A stretch of DNA of 64,000 nucleotides from Burkholderiales bacterium (GTDB taxonomy: Bacteria > Pseudomonadota > Gammaproteobacteria > Burkholderiales > SG8-41), in the NCBI GenBank assembly GCA_036262035.1, contig DATAJS010000010.1:248001-312000 (forward strand). The letters run 5' to 3'. The notes under the pieces were generated by a model that made no database searches, was not told where the DNA came from, and worked only from the letters and a program-made list of their open reading frames with translations. The position numbers and the translations under genes are program-made. The number at the start of each line of letters is the position of its first letter. Within the stretch, counting starts at the first letter, position 1. Positions 44,362-53,246 of the stretch are shown one piece after another.

Positions 44362-45543
44362 ATGGAAACCACCTTCACCACGCTGCGGGACCTCGAGCCC
44401 GCGCAGGCCGATCTGACCGAGCTGCGCCGTCGCATCCATTCGAATCCCGAGATCGGCCACAAGGAGCTCCAGACGGCTGCGCTCGTCGCGGAGAAGCTGA
44501 AGGCATGGGGTTACGACGTCACGACCGGCGTCGGCGGCACCGGCGTCGTCGGCACGCTCGAGGCGGGGACCGGCACGCGCCGCATCGGCATTCGCGCCGA
44601 CATGGATGCGCTGCCGATCGCCGAAGAGACCGGATTGCCGTATGCGAGCAGGAACGCGGGACTCATGCACGCTTGCGGACACGACGGCCACACCACGATG
44701 CTGCTCGGCGCGGCGCAGGCGCTCGCGGCGACGCGGCGGTTTTCGGGCACGGTGAACCTCATCTTCCAGCCGGCGGAAGAGGCGGGCATCGACTGCGGCG
44801 CCAAGCGCATGCTCGCCGACCGATTGTTCGAGCGCTTTCCGTGCGATGCGGTGTTCGCCCTGCACAACCATCCCGGCAGCCCCGAGCGCGCGTTCCGCTA
44901 TCACGCCGGTCCGTTCATGTCGGCCTCCGATCGCGTGACGATCACGGTGAAAGGCCGCGGCGGCCATGCGGCGCGCCCGCACCTCACGGTCGATCCGATC
45001 GTCGCCGCGTCGGGCATCGTCATGGCGCTGCAGACCGTGGTCGCGCGCAACGTCGATCCGACCAAGACCGCGGTCGTCACGATCGGCACGATCAACGGCG
45101 GCAAGGCGATGAACGTCATCGCGACCGACGTGACGCTGGGCCTTTCGGTGCGCTCGTTCGACGCCGACGTGAGGAAGCTCCTACAGCAGAGGATCACCGG
45201 GCTCGCGGAGTCGCAGGCGGCGAGCTACGGCGCGGTGGCAGAGGTCGATTACCAGCTCGGCCATCCGGTGCTCGTCAACTCGGAGCGCGAGACCGATCTC
45301 GCGCGTCGGGTCGCCGAAGAGATCGTGGGGCCGGAGAACGTGAGCGAGATCGACCGCATCACCGGCAGCGAGGATTTCGCGTACATGATCGAGCAGCGGC
45401 CGGGCTGCCTGATCCGCATCGGCAACGGCGTCGGCGACGTGCCGATGCTGCACACGTCGAGGTACGATTTCAACGACGCGAACCTGTGCGTCGGCGCGGC
45501 GTTTTGGGTGAGGCTGGCGGAGCGGTTTCTGGCGGAGAAGTGA
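44362..45543 (+). CDS. M20-family amidohydrolase (hippurate hydrolase-like)
   Basis: A 393-residue zinc peptidase-fold amidohydrolase. Metal ligands are in HACGHDGHTTM, QPAEEAG and the C-terminal GSEDFAYM region. The RRRIHSNPEIGHKEL opening and a dimerisation domain (TVKGRGGHAARPHL) are typical. Relatives hydrolyse N-acyl amino acids. It starts two bases after the second FAD gene and so belongs to the same transcript; it may release or prepare the substrate of the cassette. Confidence 0.9.
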   Translation: METTFTTLRDLEPAQADLTELRRRIHSNPEIGHKELQTAALVAEKLKAWGYDVTTGVGGTGVVGTLEAGTGTRRIGIRADMDALPIAEETGLPYASRNAGLMHACGHDGHTTMLLGAAQALAATRRFSGTVNLIFQPAEEAGIDCGAKRMLADRLFERFPCDAVFALHNHPGSPERAFRYHAGPFMSASDRVTITVKGRGGHAARPHLTVDPIVAASGIVMALQTVVARNVDPTKTAVVTIGTINGGKAMNVIATDVTLGLSVRSFDADVRKLLQQRITGLAESQAASYGAVAEVDYQLGHPVLVNSERETDLARRVAEEIVGPENVSEIDRITGSEDFAYMIEQRPGCLIRIGNGVGDVPMLHTSRYDFNDANLCVGAAFWVRLAERFLAEK

Positions 45544-45642
45544 TGAGGTGAAGGTGACGAGATGAAGGTGATGAGGTGAAGGAGGTACAACCTTTATCTC
45601 AGCACCTCTATCTCATCACCCCTATCTCCTCACCTCTTCGCG
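45541..45642. repeat. Heptamer-like hairpin (GATGAGGTGAAG type)
   Basis: Arms of GATGAGGTGAAGGTGA-like units (45541-45590) and an imperfect inverted array (CACCTCTATCTCATCACC and onward, 45603-45635). The stops of the convergent amidohydrolase and DUF2889 genes both lie within the arms. Confidence 0.7.
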
Positions 45643-46187
45643 TCCTGGGCCCACTGCGGCCACCGCTGCTTCACCGCCGGCGAGTCTTCCTTGTAGATGT
45701 GGCACGAGCCGATCTGATACGGCTTCTTGGTGATCGGCTTACCCGCGCTGCGCGCTTCGCGTGCGCGCCCGGTTGCCTGGAATGCGGTGGTGCCGAGCGG
45801 GCCGAGCAGCTCGGCCATGTGGGTGCAGCCTTCGATGCCCCCGACGCGCGCGCGGATCTCCTTGCGCCAGCCGGGGCCGATCTTCAGGCCGATGAGCCGC
45901 TTGAAGTTGACCGTGATGTCGCCGCAGATCGCATACGGGCCGGAGTCGGTGCACGCTTCGACGTCGTGCACGATCATGTCCAGATCGACGGTCAGCCGCA
46001 GCCACATGTCGTGCACCGGCTCGCCGGGCTTGCGGTCGCGGCCGCCGTTGCGGCGCGAATGCGGCACGGCCTTGGTGTCGACGAGGTGCGCTTCGACGTC
46101 CCACAGACCGTCTTCACGCTCGAAGCCCTGCACTTCGATGCGGCGGGTGTGGATGAGCTTGCGTGCAGCCGATTGAGGTAGCGGCAT
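45630..46187 (-). CDS. DUF2889 domain-containing protein
   Basis: A 185-residue protein matching DUF2889: RKLIHTRRIEVQGFEREDGL, the WDVEAHLVDTK segment and GCTHMAELLGPLGTTAFQA are recognisable. Its function is unknown; in other bacteria DUF2889 genes lie near acyl-CoA or aromatic degradation clusters, as this one does next to HMG-CoA lyase. An ATG four codons upstream (46199) is an alternative start; neither has a clear ribosome-binding site. Confidence 0.85.
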   Translation of the reverse strand: MPLPQSAARKLIHTRRIEVQGFEREDGLWDVEAHLVDTKAVPHSRRNGGRDRKPGEPVHDMWLRLTVDLDMIVHDVEACTDSGPYAICGDITVNFKRLIGLKIGPGWRKEIRARVGGIEGCTHMAELLGPLGTTAFQATGRAREARSAGKPITKKPYQIGSCHIYKEDSPAVKQRWPQWAQDAKR

Positions 46188-46200
46188 GATTTTCGTCATG

Positions 46201-46262
46201 CTGGCGTACGCCAGCATTCATTCTCAAAATCGAAATTCAACAGGAGTCCTGGCGTTCGCCAG
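46201..46262. repeat. Paired CTGGCGTACGCCAG palindromes
   Basis: Two 14-bp palindromes, CTGGCGTACGCCAG (46201-46214) and CTGGCGTTCGCCAG (46249-46262), flank an AT-richer stretch with TTCTCAAAATCGAAATTC. A third copy is at 8589-8602. Confidence 0.7.
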
Positions 46263-46281
46263 GACGGCGTGACACACGGCG

Positions 46282-47190
46282 TCACGTCGAACGACGCGCG
46301 GACAGCGCTTTCGCGACTCTGGAGTTGGTCGGTTTGCCGAGGGCTGTGCAGATGAAGTCGCCGGCTTTGACGAGCTTGTCCATGTCGATGCCGGTCTCGA
46401 CGCCGAGACCGTTCAGCATGTAGAGCACGTCTTCGGTCGCGACGTTGCCGGTCGCGCCTTTGGCATAGGGACAGCCGCCGAGGCCTGCGACCGAGCTGTC
46501 GAACGTGGCGATGCCGCATTCGAGCGCCGCGTAGACGTTGGCGACCGCCTGTCCGTAGGTGTCGTGGAAATGCCCCGCGAGCCGCTCGACCGGGATGTGC
46601 CTGGCCACCGCCTCGACCACCGCGCGCGTGCTGCCGGCGGTGCCGGTGCCGATGGTGTCGGCGATCGTGATCTCGTAGCATCCCATGGCATCGAGCTCGC
46701 GCGCGACGCGCACCACCGCTTCTGGCGAGACGTCGCCTTCGTACGGGCAGCCGAGGCACACCGAGATGTCGCCGCGGACTTTCAATCCCTGCTTCAGCGC
46801 TTCCTCCGCGACTTCGGTGAAGCGCGCGAGGCCTTCGTCGATCGAGCAGTTGGTGTTCTTCTTGGAGAAGCTCTCGGTCGCCGCGCCGAAGACGACGATC
46901 TCGTCCGCGCCCGCCGCGATCGCGGCATCCAGGCCTTTGCGGTTCGGCACGAGCACGGGATAAGCGACGCCGGGCTTTTTCCTGATGCCCGCCATCACCT
47001 GTGCGTTGTCGGCCATCTGCGGCACCCACTTCGGCGACACGAACGCGGTGGCTTCGATGACCGGGAGGCCGGCGTCGCTCAGGCGATCGATGAGCTCGAT
47101 CTTCACCGACGCGGGTACGGGATGGGGCTCGTTCTGAAGTCCGTCGCGCGGACCGACCTCTACGATGCGGACTTTGGAGGGGAGAGTCAT
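46282..47190 (-). CDS. mvaB: Hydroxymethylglutaryl-CoA lyase
   Basis: A 302-residue TIM-barrel lyase that splits HMG-CoA into acetyl-CoA and acetoacetate, the last step of leucine degradation (LiuE equivalent). Motifs: VEVGPRDGLQNE at the N-terminus, metal and substrate residues in HFHDTYGQAVAN, and the signature GLGGCPYAKGATGNVATED with the catalytic cysteine. It is the last gene of the minus-strand acyl-CoA cluster, four bases after the spermidine synthase-like gene. Confidence 0.95.
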   Translation of the reverse strand: MTLPSKVRIVEVGPRDGLQNEPHPVPASVKIELIDRLSDAGLPVIEATAFVSPKWVPQMADNAQVMAGIRKKPGVAYPVLVPNRKGLDAAIAAGADEIVVFGAATESFSKKNTNCSIDEGLARFTEVAEEALKQGLKVRGDISVCLGCPYEGDVSPEAVVRVARELDAMGCYEITIADTIGTGTAGSTRAVVEAVARHIPVERLAGHFHDTYGQAVANVYAALECGIATFDSSVAGLGGCPYAKGATGNVATEDVLYMLNGLGVETGIDMDKLVKAGDFICTALGKPTNSRVAKALSARRST

Positions 47191-47194
47191 CCGC

Positions 47195-49390
47195 TCATTT
47201 TAGCGCGCCGAGCACGTTGGAGTAGTCGTCGGTCCACGGCCTGCCCGCGACCGTCGGCAGCGGCTTCCACGACTCTTTCTCCATGAGCGCATCGAACCGG
47301 TGCGGATCGCGCGATATCGCGACCCAGCGCGAGGGCAGCGCGGCGAGGCGCTCGTCGAACTGGATTTCGAGTTGTGGACCCGGCATGACGCCGGTGACGC
47401 CGGCATCGGCGGCGAGACGCGAAAGGATCGGCACGAAATCCATGAACTGGTTGGTGACCTGGAACACCACGATGCCGTTCGGCGCGAGCTTGGACAGATA
47501 GATCGCCAGCGCTTCGCGGGTGATCATGTGCACCGGCACCGAGTCGGAGCTGAAGGTGTCGACGACGATGAGATCGTACGACCCGTCGGCGTCGCCGGCG
47601 ATCGACAGCCGGCCGTCGCCGATCCCGATCTTCGCATGCGGCGCGCACTCCGAGAGATAGGTGAAGTAGCGCGTATCCCGCGCGAGCTGCACGACCACCG
47701 GGTCGATCTCGTAGAAGGTGAACGCGCGGCCCGGGGCGCGATAGCACGCGAGCGTTCCCGCCCCCATGCCGAGCACCGCCACGCGCTTCACGTCCGCGCC
47801 CAGCACCCGGAAGATCTGCGCGATGCCGCTGTCGGCGTGGAAGTAGGTGATGGGCGTCGTGCGCTTCTTCGGGTCCAGCCACTGCGCGCCGTGGATGGTG
47901 ATGCCGTGCATCAGCACGTTGAACTTGGCCGACTCGTCGCGCACCACGGTGTGCACGCCGAAGAAGCTGCGGTGGCGCTCGAGAATTTTCTCCGACGAGT
48001 GGATGTGCGGCGTCAGCAGCACCGTCACGAGCACGGCACCCGCGAAGAGCGCCGGCCGCCCGCTCGTCACGTACAGCAGCACGCCGACCGCCTGCAGATA
48101 GAGCACGACGGCGAACGCGCCGTGCGCGAAAGGCTGCACGCCCGTGGCGAGCAGCGCCGCCAGTATCGCCGCGAGCGCGACCAGCGCGACGCCTTCGATA
48201 ACCGGCTTGCGCGGCGAGCGCACGACGTTGCGCAGCGCGCACGCGACGGCCAGCGCGATCGGGTATTCGAGGATCGAGTGGAAGACGAGCGGTGCGACGA
48301 TCGCGTTGAACACGCCGCCCGCCGCGCCGCCGATCGACAGGCACAGGTAGAACTCGGTGAGCTGCGCGACGGCCGGCCGGCGCCGCGCGAGCTCGGCGTG
48401 GCACATCATCGCGGTGATCGCGAAAACCGCGAGGTGCAGCCCGAGCACGCTCTTCTGGTTGTTGAGCGGCCACGCGAGCACGAGCACGATCACCGCGATC
48501 GGCTGGATGCGCTCGACGAGGCGCAGGGACACCACCTGCCGCCGCGCGAACGCGATGACGAAGGTGAGCACGTAGATCGTCAGCGGGATCAGCCACAGCA
48601 GCGGCGCCGCCGCGATCTCCGACGTGATGTGCTGCGTCACCCCCAGCATGAGGCTCGACGGCGCGAAGGCGAGCAGCATCCAGCGGATGCGGTCGCGCCA
48701 GCCGGCGACAAAGCCGGGGTCAGACCCTGCCGCTCGCGCGGGGTCAGACGCCGAACGGGGTCCGACCCCGGTTTGCTCTCCGGCATGCCGCCGCGCCGCC
48801 AGCCCGCACACGACCAGCACCGCCGCGAACGCGCCGTAGGCCACCGACCACGCGAGCGACTGCGTGCCCAGGCCCAGGAGGGGCTCGAGCGCCAGCGGAT
48901 AGCCGACGAGCGCCGCGAGGCTGCCGGCGTTGCTCGCGCTGTACAGGAAATACGGGTCGCGCGCGTCGACGTGGCGGGTGCGCGAGAACCACTGCTGGAG
49001 CAGCGGCGCGGTGGCGCTGACGGCGAAGTACGGCAGGCCCACGCTGGACGCGAGCAGCGCGAGCAGCGAGACGACCGGCGCGGTCCCGGCGGGCATGACG
49101 CCGGCGGCGTGCAGCGGCAGCGTCGCGACCGCTGCCGCGATCAGCACCGCGTGCACCGCGAGCTGCGCGCGCAAGCGGTAGCGGGTGAGCACGTGCGCGT
49201 AGAGATAACCCGCGAGGAGGACGACCTGGAAGAACATCGCCGCGGTCGTCCAGACCGCGGGCGAGCCGCCGTAGCGCGGCAGCACGAGCTTGGTGAAGAG
49301 CGGCTGTATCCAGAACGCGAGCAGCGCGCTGGCGAAGAGCGCCGCGGCGTAGAGCGGGAGGAGAGCGGCGGCTTCGCCGCCGCGTCGCAC
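47195..49390 (-). CDS. Fused membrane / spermidine synthase-like protein
   Basis: A 731-residue protein. The N-terminal two-thirds holds many hydrophobic segments (transporter-like). The C-terminal domain is a spermidine synthase/methyltransferase fold (VLGMGAGTLACYR, FYEIDPVVVQLAR, DLIVVDTFSSDSVPVH). Such fusions are common in proteobacteria and lack proven polyamine activity. The GTG start lies two bases after the stop of the upstream crotonase gene. Residues about 207-226 are translated from a GGGGTCAGACCCC-type repeat between membrane segments. It interrupts the catabolic cluster where liuD might be expected. Confidence 0.82.
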   Translation of the reverse strand: MRRGGEAAALLPLYAAALFASALLAFWIQPLFTKLVLPRYGGSPAVWTTAAMFFQVVLLAGYLYAHVLTRYRLRAQLAVHAVLIAAAVATLPLHAAGVMPAGTAPVVSLLALLASSVGLPYFAVSATAPLLQQWFSRTRHVDARDPYFLYSASNAGSLAALVGYPLALEPLLGLGTQSLAWSVAYGAFAAVLVVCGLAARRHAGEQTGVGPRSASDPARAAGSDPGFVAGWRDRIRWMLLAFAPSSLMLGVTQHITSEIAAAPLLWLIPLTIYVLTFVIAFARRQVVSLRLVERIQPIAVIVLVLAWPLNNQKSVLGLHLAVFAITAMMCHAELARRRPAVAQLTEFYLCLSIGGAAGGVFNAIVAPLVFHSILEYPIALAVACALRNVVRSPRKPVIEGVALVALAAILAALLATGVQPFAHGAFAVVLYLQAVGVLLYVTSGRPALFAGAVLVTVLLTPHIHSSEKILERHRSFFGVHTVVRDESAKFNVLMHGITIHGAQWLDPKKRTTPITYFHADSGIAQIFRVLGADVKRVAVLGMGAGTLACYRAPGRAFTFYEIDPVVVQLARDTRYFTYLSECAPHAKIGIGDGRLSIAGDADGSYDLIVVDTFSSDSVPVHMITREALAIYLSKLAPNGIVVFQVTNQFMDFVPILSRLAADAGVTGVMPGPQLEIQFDERLAALPSRWVAISRDPHRFDALMEKESWKPLPTVAGRPWTDDYSNVLGALK
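48714..48771. repeat. GGGGTCAGACCCC-type repeat in frame inside the membrane/synthase gene
   Basis: Three copies of the GGGGTC(A/C)GAC core within 58 bp, one inverted, read on the gene's strand as a VGPRSASDPARAAGSDPG-like peptide. The reading frame stays open. Confidence 0.8.
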
Positions 49391-49392
49391 GC

Positions 49393-50238
49393 TCAGCGCT
49401 TCCTCGCGGTCTTCACCTTCTTTTTCGCGGCGCGCGGTTTTTGCCGCTGCGGCTCGGACCACGCGGGCCGGCGCTTCTCGAGAAACGCCGACAGGCCTTC
49501 CTGCGCTTCGGGCGTGGCGCGGATGTCGGCGATGCGCCGCGAAGTCTCGGCGACGAGCGCCTCGTCGATCGTCGCCGCCGCGGCGAAGGGGATGAGCTCT
49601 TTCACCGCCGCCATCGCTTGCGGCCCGCTCGAATAGAGCGCGCCGAGCAGCGCGCCGATCTTGCCGCCGACTTCCTCTTCCTCGGCGATGTCGTGCACCA
49701 GGTGCATGCGGAACGCTTCGGCCGAATCGAACTCTTCGCCGGTCAGCATGTAGCGATGCGCCATGCGGCTGCCGATCGCTCTGATGACGTACGGGCTGAT
49801 CATCGAGGGGATGATGCCGAGCTTCACTTCGGTCAGCCGGAACGTCGCGGTGCGCGAGGCGACCGCGATGTCGCACGCCGCGACGAGCCCGCAACCGCCG
49901 CCGCGGACCGCGCCCTTGACGCAGGCGATCGTCGGTTTGGGCAGCGTGTACAGCGTGTGCAGCATCTCCGCCGATTGCTGCGCCGCTTCGAAGTTCTGCT
50001 TCTTGGAGAACTTCGCGGATGCTTTCATGTGCCCGATGTCCGCGCCGGCGCAGAAGCTCTGGCCCGCGCCGACCAGCACCACCGCGCGGACGGCCTCGTC
50101 CCTGCCGAGCTTTTTCAACGCCGCGGTCAGCGCGTCGACCATCTCGGGATCGAACGCGTTGTGGACTTCGGGGCGGTTGAGCATGACGGTCGCATTGCCG
50201 TGCTCGTCGGTGCGGGTGACGATTTTCTGATTGGCCAT
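49393..50238 (-). CDS. liuC: Enoyl-CoA hydratase, probable methylglutaconyl-CoA hydratase
   Basis: A 281-residue crotonase. The oxyanion-hole segments are GAGQSFCAGADIGHMK and VRGGGCGLVAACDIAV. Placement directly after the methylcrotonyl-CoA carboxyltransferase gene, with HMG-CoA lyase further on, points to methylglutaconyl-CoA hydration in leucine breakdown. The last 25 residues form a basic, lysine-rich tail not expected in the family (PRAAKKKVKTARKR). Specificity is inferred from context. Confidence 0.85.
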   Translation of the reverse strand: MANQKIVTRTDEHGNATVMLNRPEVHNAFDPEMVDALTAALKKLGRDEAVRAVVLVGAGQSFCAGADIGHMKASAKFSKKQNFEAAQQSAEMLHTLYTLPKPTIACVKGAVRGGGCGLVAACDIAVASRTATFRLTEVKLGIIPSMISPYVIRAIGSRMAHRYMLTGEEFDSAEAFRMHLVHDIAEEEEVGGKIGALLGALYSSGPQAMAAVKELIPFAAAATIDEALVAETSRRIADIRATPEAQEGLSAFLEKRRPAWSEPQRQKPRAAKKKVKTARKR

Positions 50239-50258
50239 CGTGGGTGCTTTTGAGTGGC

Positions 50259-50276
50259 GCAGGCGCCCTCGCCTGC
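50259..50276. repeat. GCAGGCG...CGCCTGC hairpin
   Basis: A short inverted repeat (GCAGGCGCCCTCGCCTGC) between the crotonase and carboxyltransferase genes. Related copies lie at 54435-54451 and 54464-54481, in another gap of the same gene cluster. Confidence 0.6.
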
Positions 50277-50290
50277 AGCGTGCACGGATT

Positions 50291-51889
50291 CTACATTCGG
50301 AACACGCCGAACTTCGTGACCTGTGTCTCGGCGCCGGACGCGACGGCGAGCCCGAAAGCGAGCGTCTCGCGCGTGCGCCTGGGGTCGATGATGCCGTCGT
50401 CCCACAGCCGCGCCGTGGCGTAGTAGGCGCTCGACTGTTGCTCGTACTGGGCGAGGATCGGCGCCTTGTAGGCGTCCTCGTCGCGCTCGCTCCATGCCGC
50501 GCCGCTTTTCTCGAGCTGCTCGCGCTTCACCTGCGCGAGCACGTTCGCCGCCTGCTCGCCGCCCATCACCGAGATGCGCGCGTTGGGCCAGGTCCACAGG
50601 AAGCGCGGGCCGTAGGCGCGGCCGCACATGCCGTAATTGCCCGCGCCGAAGCTGCCGCCGACGATCACCGTGAGCTTGGGCACGCGGGCGCACGCGACCG
50701 CGGTCACCATCTTCGCGCCGTCCTTGGCGATGCCGCCCGCTTCGTATTTCCTGCCGACCATGAAGCCGGTGATGTTCTGGAGGAACACGAGCGGGATGTC
50801 GCGCTGGCAGCACAGCTCGATGAAGTGCGTCCCTTTGAGCGCGGACTCGGAGAAGAGGATGCCGTTGTTCGCGACGATGCCGACGAGGCGTCCTTCGATG
50901 CGCGCGTAACCGCAGACCAGCGTCGCGCCGTAGCGCGGCTTGAACTCGTCGAGCTCGCTCGCGTCGACGATGCGCGCGACGATCTCCCTCACGTCGAACG
51001 GCGTGCGGGTGCTCGCGGGCAGCACGCCGTAGATCTCTTCAGCGGCGTAGAGCGGCGCCGTTCCCGACGAGGTCTGCGCCGGCGTGCGGTTGAGGTGAGA
51101 CACGATGCGCCGCACGCGCTGCAGCGCGTCTTCGTCGTTATCCGCGCGGTCGTCCGCGACCCCCGAGGTCTTGGTGTGCACGTCCGCGCCGCCGAGCTCT
51201 TCGGCGCTGACCACTTCGCCGGTCGCGGCTTTCACCAGCGGCGGCCCGGCGAGAAAGATCGTGCCCTGGTTCTTCACGATGACCGCTTCGTCCGACATCG
51301 CCGGCACGTACGCGCCGCCCGCGGTGCACGAGCCCATGACGCACGCGATCTGCGGTATGCCCGCGGCCGACATGTTCGCCTGGTTGTAGAAGATGCGGCC
51401 GAAGTGCTCGCGGTCGGGAAACACTTCGTCCTGGCTCGGCAGATGCGCGCCGCCCGAGTCGACGAGATAGATGCACGGCAGCCGGTTCTCCGCCGCGATC
51501 TCCTGCGCGCGCAGGTGCTTCTTCACCGTCAGGGGGTAGTAGGTGCCGCCTTTCACCGTCGCGTCGTTCGCGACGATCATGCAGCGCACGTCGTTGACCG
51601 TGCCGACGCCGGTAATGAGACCGGCCGCGGGTACCGCTTCGTCGTACGCGTCCCACGCCGCGAGCGCCGAGAGCTCGAAGAACTCGCTGCCGCCGTCGAT
51701 GAGGCGCGCGATGCGCTCGCGCGGGAGCAGCTTGCCGCGAGACGTGTGCCGCTCGCGCGCCGCCGCGCCGCCGCCTTCGCGCACGAGCGCGACGCGCGCC
51801 TCGAGCTCGGCCACGCGCTGCTTCATGCGCTCCGCGGATTGTTTGAATTCGGGTGAGTCTGTTTTCAGCTTCGAACGGATGGCCGGCAT
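50291..51889 (-). CDS. liuB: Methylcrotonyl-CoA carboxylase, carboxyltransferase (beta) subunit
   Basis: A 532-residue carboxyltransferase. Recognisable family motifs: [75 protein letters not shown] and [18 protein letters not shown]. These fit the MCC beta subunit rather than propionyl-CoA carboxylase. It needs a biotin-bearing alpha subunit, which is not in the window. The ATG chosen excludes a 12-residue N-terminal extension that would be translated from a dRS3-like repeat. Confidence 0.93.
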   Translation of the reverse strand: MPAIRSKLKTDSPEFKQSAERMKQRVAELEARVALVREGGGAAARERHTSRGKLLPRERIARLIDGGSEFFELSALAAWDAYDEAVPAAGLITGVGTVNDVRCMIVANDATVKGGTYYPLTVKKHLRAQEIAAENRLPCIYLVDSGGAHLPSQDEVFPDREHFGRIFYNQANMSAAGIPQIACVMGSCTAGGAYVPAMSDEAVIVKNQGTIFLAGPPLVKAATGEVVSAEELGGADVHTKTSGVADDRADNDEDALQRVRRIVSHLNRTPAQTSSGTAPLYAAEEIYGVLPASTRTPFDVREIVARIVDASELDEFKPRYGATLVCGYARIEGRLVGIVANNGILFSESALKGTHFIELCCQRDIPLVFLQNITGFMVGRKYEAGGIAKDGAKMVTAVACARVPKLTVIVGGSFGAGNYGMCGRAYGPRFLWTWPNARISVMGGEQAANVLAQVKREQLEKSGAAWSERDEDAYKAPILAQYEQQSSAYYATARLWDDGIIDPRRTRETLAFGLAVASGAETQVTKFGVFRM

Positions 51890-51898
51890 TCGACACTC

Positions 51899-51989
51899 GT
51901 CATCCCCGCGAAGGCGGGGATCCATTTTGACTGTATCAGGTTTGAAAATGGATTCCCGATCCCTTCCGCTATCGCGGGTCGGGAATGAC
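51899..51989. repeat. Paired dRS3-like intergenic element
   Basis: GTCATCCCCGCGAAGGCGGGGAT at one end and an inverted, degenerate half (GATTCCCGATC...GGGAATGAC) at the other, joined by CCATTTTGACTG. It fills the gap between liuB and the macro-domain gene. Confidence 0.8.
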
Positions 51990-51991
51990 GA

Positions 51992-52501
51992 TCACGTTCC
52001 GAGCCTCCCGCGATAGAGGTCGAGCATCGCATCGTCGAAGCACGCGAAGGTGATCTGCTCGATCTCCGGGTGGCGTTCCAGCCCGGCCTTGCATTCGCGC
52101 ACCGCGATCTCGACCGCTTTCTCGAACGGGTAGCCGTACACGCCGCAACTGATCGCGGGGAACGCGAGGGTCCGCAGCCCGTGCTTCGCCGCGAGCGCGA
52201 GGCTCTCGCGATAGCAGGAGGCGAGAAGCTCGGGCTCGCCGTGCGCGCCGCCATGCCATACCGGACCCACGGTGTGGATCACGTGCTTCGCGGGCAGGCG
52301 GTAGCCGCGCGTGATCTTCGCCTGGCCGGTCGGGCAGCCTTTGAGCGTGCGGCATTCGGCGAGCAGATCGGGCCCGGCCGCGCGATGGATCGCGCCGTCG
52401 ACCCCGCCGCCGCCGAGCAGCGATTCGTTCGCGGCGTTGACGATCGCGTCGACGTCGAGGGTGACGATGTTTGTGCGGATCGCGCCAAGCTTGGGAGTCA
52501 T
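51992..52501 (-). CDS. Macro domain protein (O-acetyl-ADP-ribose deacetylase-like)
   Basis: A 169-residue single macro domain. Ligand-binding motifs are [20 protein letters not shown] and the catalytic loop [14 protein letters not shown], closest in kind to YmdB/MacroD-type hydrolases that remove ADP-ribose or deacetylate O-acetyl-ADP-ribose. No sirtuin or ADP-ribosyltransferase is nearby. The start was placed at MTPKLGAI, the usual family beginning. Its presence in a leucine-degradation cluster is unexplained. Confidence 0.92.
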   Translation of the reverse strand: MTPKLGAIRTNIVTLDVDAIVNAANESLLGGGGVDGAIHRAAGPDLLAECRTLKGCPTGQAKITRGYRLPAKHVIHTVGPVWHGGAHGEPELLASCYRESLALAAKHGLRTLAFPAISCGVYGYPFEKAVEIAVRECKAGLERHPEIEQITFACFDDAMLDLYRGRLGT

Positions 52502-52582
52502 GGTGTTAGAGGAAGGGAGGTCCAAGGAGGGAAACCTTAGGTTTCCCTCCTTGGCGTAATCGGCGAGCGCGAGCGCAGCGAG

Positions 52583-53185
52583 CTACCAACCGCCGGTGGA
52601 AAGCCATTTTTCGACCTGATCCAAACGATCCGAACCCCAGAACGGCTCGCCGTCGATGACGATGTACGGCGAGCCGAAGACGCCGAGCGACACCGCCGCA
52701 TCGACCTCCTGCCGCAGGCGGTCCTTCACCGCGGGATCGTTGAGCGCTTCCTTCATCTCGGCCTTGTCCACGCCCGCGTGACCCGCGATCTCGACCGTGT
52801 TCTCGGGCGTCGAGATGTCGACGTCGTCGGCGAAGTACGCGACGTACAGCGCGAGCGCGAGGCGCTTGGCGAGCGCCGGATCGCGATTGTTGAGGTGGTA
52901 GAACGCGCGCGCCGGCGCGGTCGTGCCGATCGGGAACTTGCTCGGCAGCTTGAAAGGGACGTTGAAGAGCCTCGACGTGCGCTCCAGGTCGCGCTTCATG
53001 TAGGCGCTCTTCAGCGGGTAGCTCGCGAGCGGCTGCATGCCGGTCACCTTGAACACCGCGCCGAGCAGGATCGGCCGCCACGTCGCCGTGCGGCCGTGGC
53101 GCGCGGCGATGTCCTCGATCTTCGCCGAGGCGAAATAGCCGTATGGCGAAGAGAAGTCGAAGTAGAAATCGATCGGGTTGCTCAT
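52583..53185 (-). CDS. 2-Hydroxychromene-2-carboxylate isomerase family (GST kappa / DsbA fold)
   Basis: A 200-residue thioredoxin-fold protein of the DsbA/GST-kappa type: FYFDFSSPYGYFASAKIE at the N-terminus with the serine that binds glutathione, a central helical insertion (YPLKSAYMKRDLERTSRLF), and SLGVFGSPYIVIDGEPFWG. Family members isomerise hydroxychromene carboxylate in naphthalene breakdown, but are widespread in acyl-CoA clusters with unknown substrate. The start excludes an upstream segment translated from the GGGGTCAGACCCC repeat. Confidence 0.88.
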   Translation of the reverse strand: MSNPIDFYFDFSSPYGYFASAKIEDIAARHGRTATWRPILLGAVFKVTGMQPLASYPLKSAYMKRDLERTSRLFNVPFKLPSKFPIGTTAPARAFYHLNNRDPALAKRLALALYVAYFADDVDISTPENTVEIAGHAGVDKAEMKEALNDPAVKDRLRQEVDAAVSLGVFGSPYIVIDGEPFWGSDRLDQVEKWLSTGGW

Positions 53186-53206
53186 TGTTGGCTCCGTTTT
53201 TAGACC

Positions 53207-53246
53207 AGGATCAGACCCCAACCGTCAGAATCGGGGTCTGACCCTA
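53207..53246. repeat. GGGGTCAGACCCC-type repeat pair
   Basis: Inverted copies (GGATCAGACCCC and CGGGGTCTGACCC) that include the stop codon of the downstream-reading thiolase gene. It forms a potential hairpin in the transcript. Confidence 0.65.
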
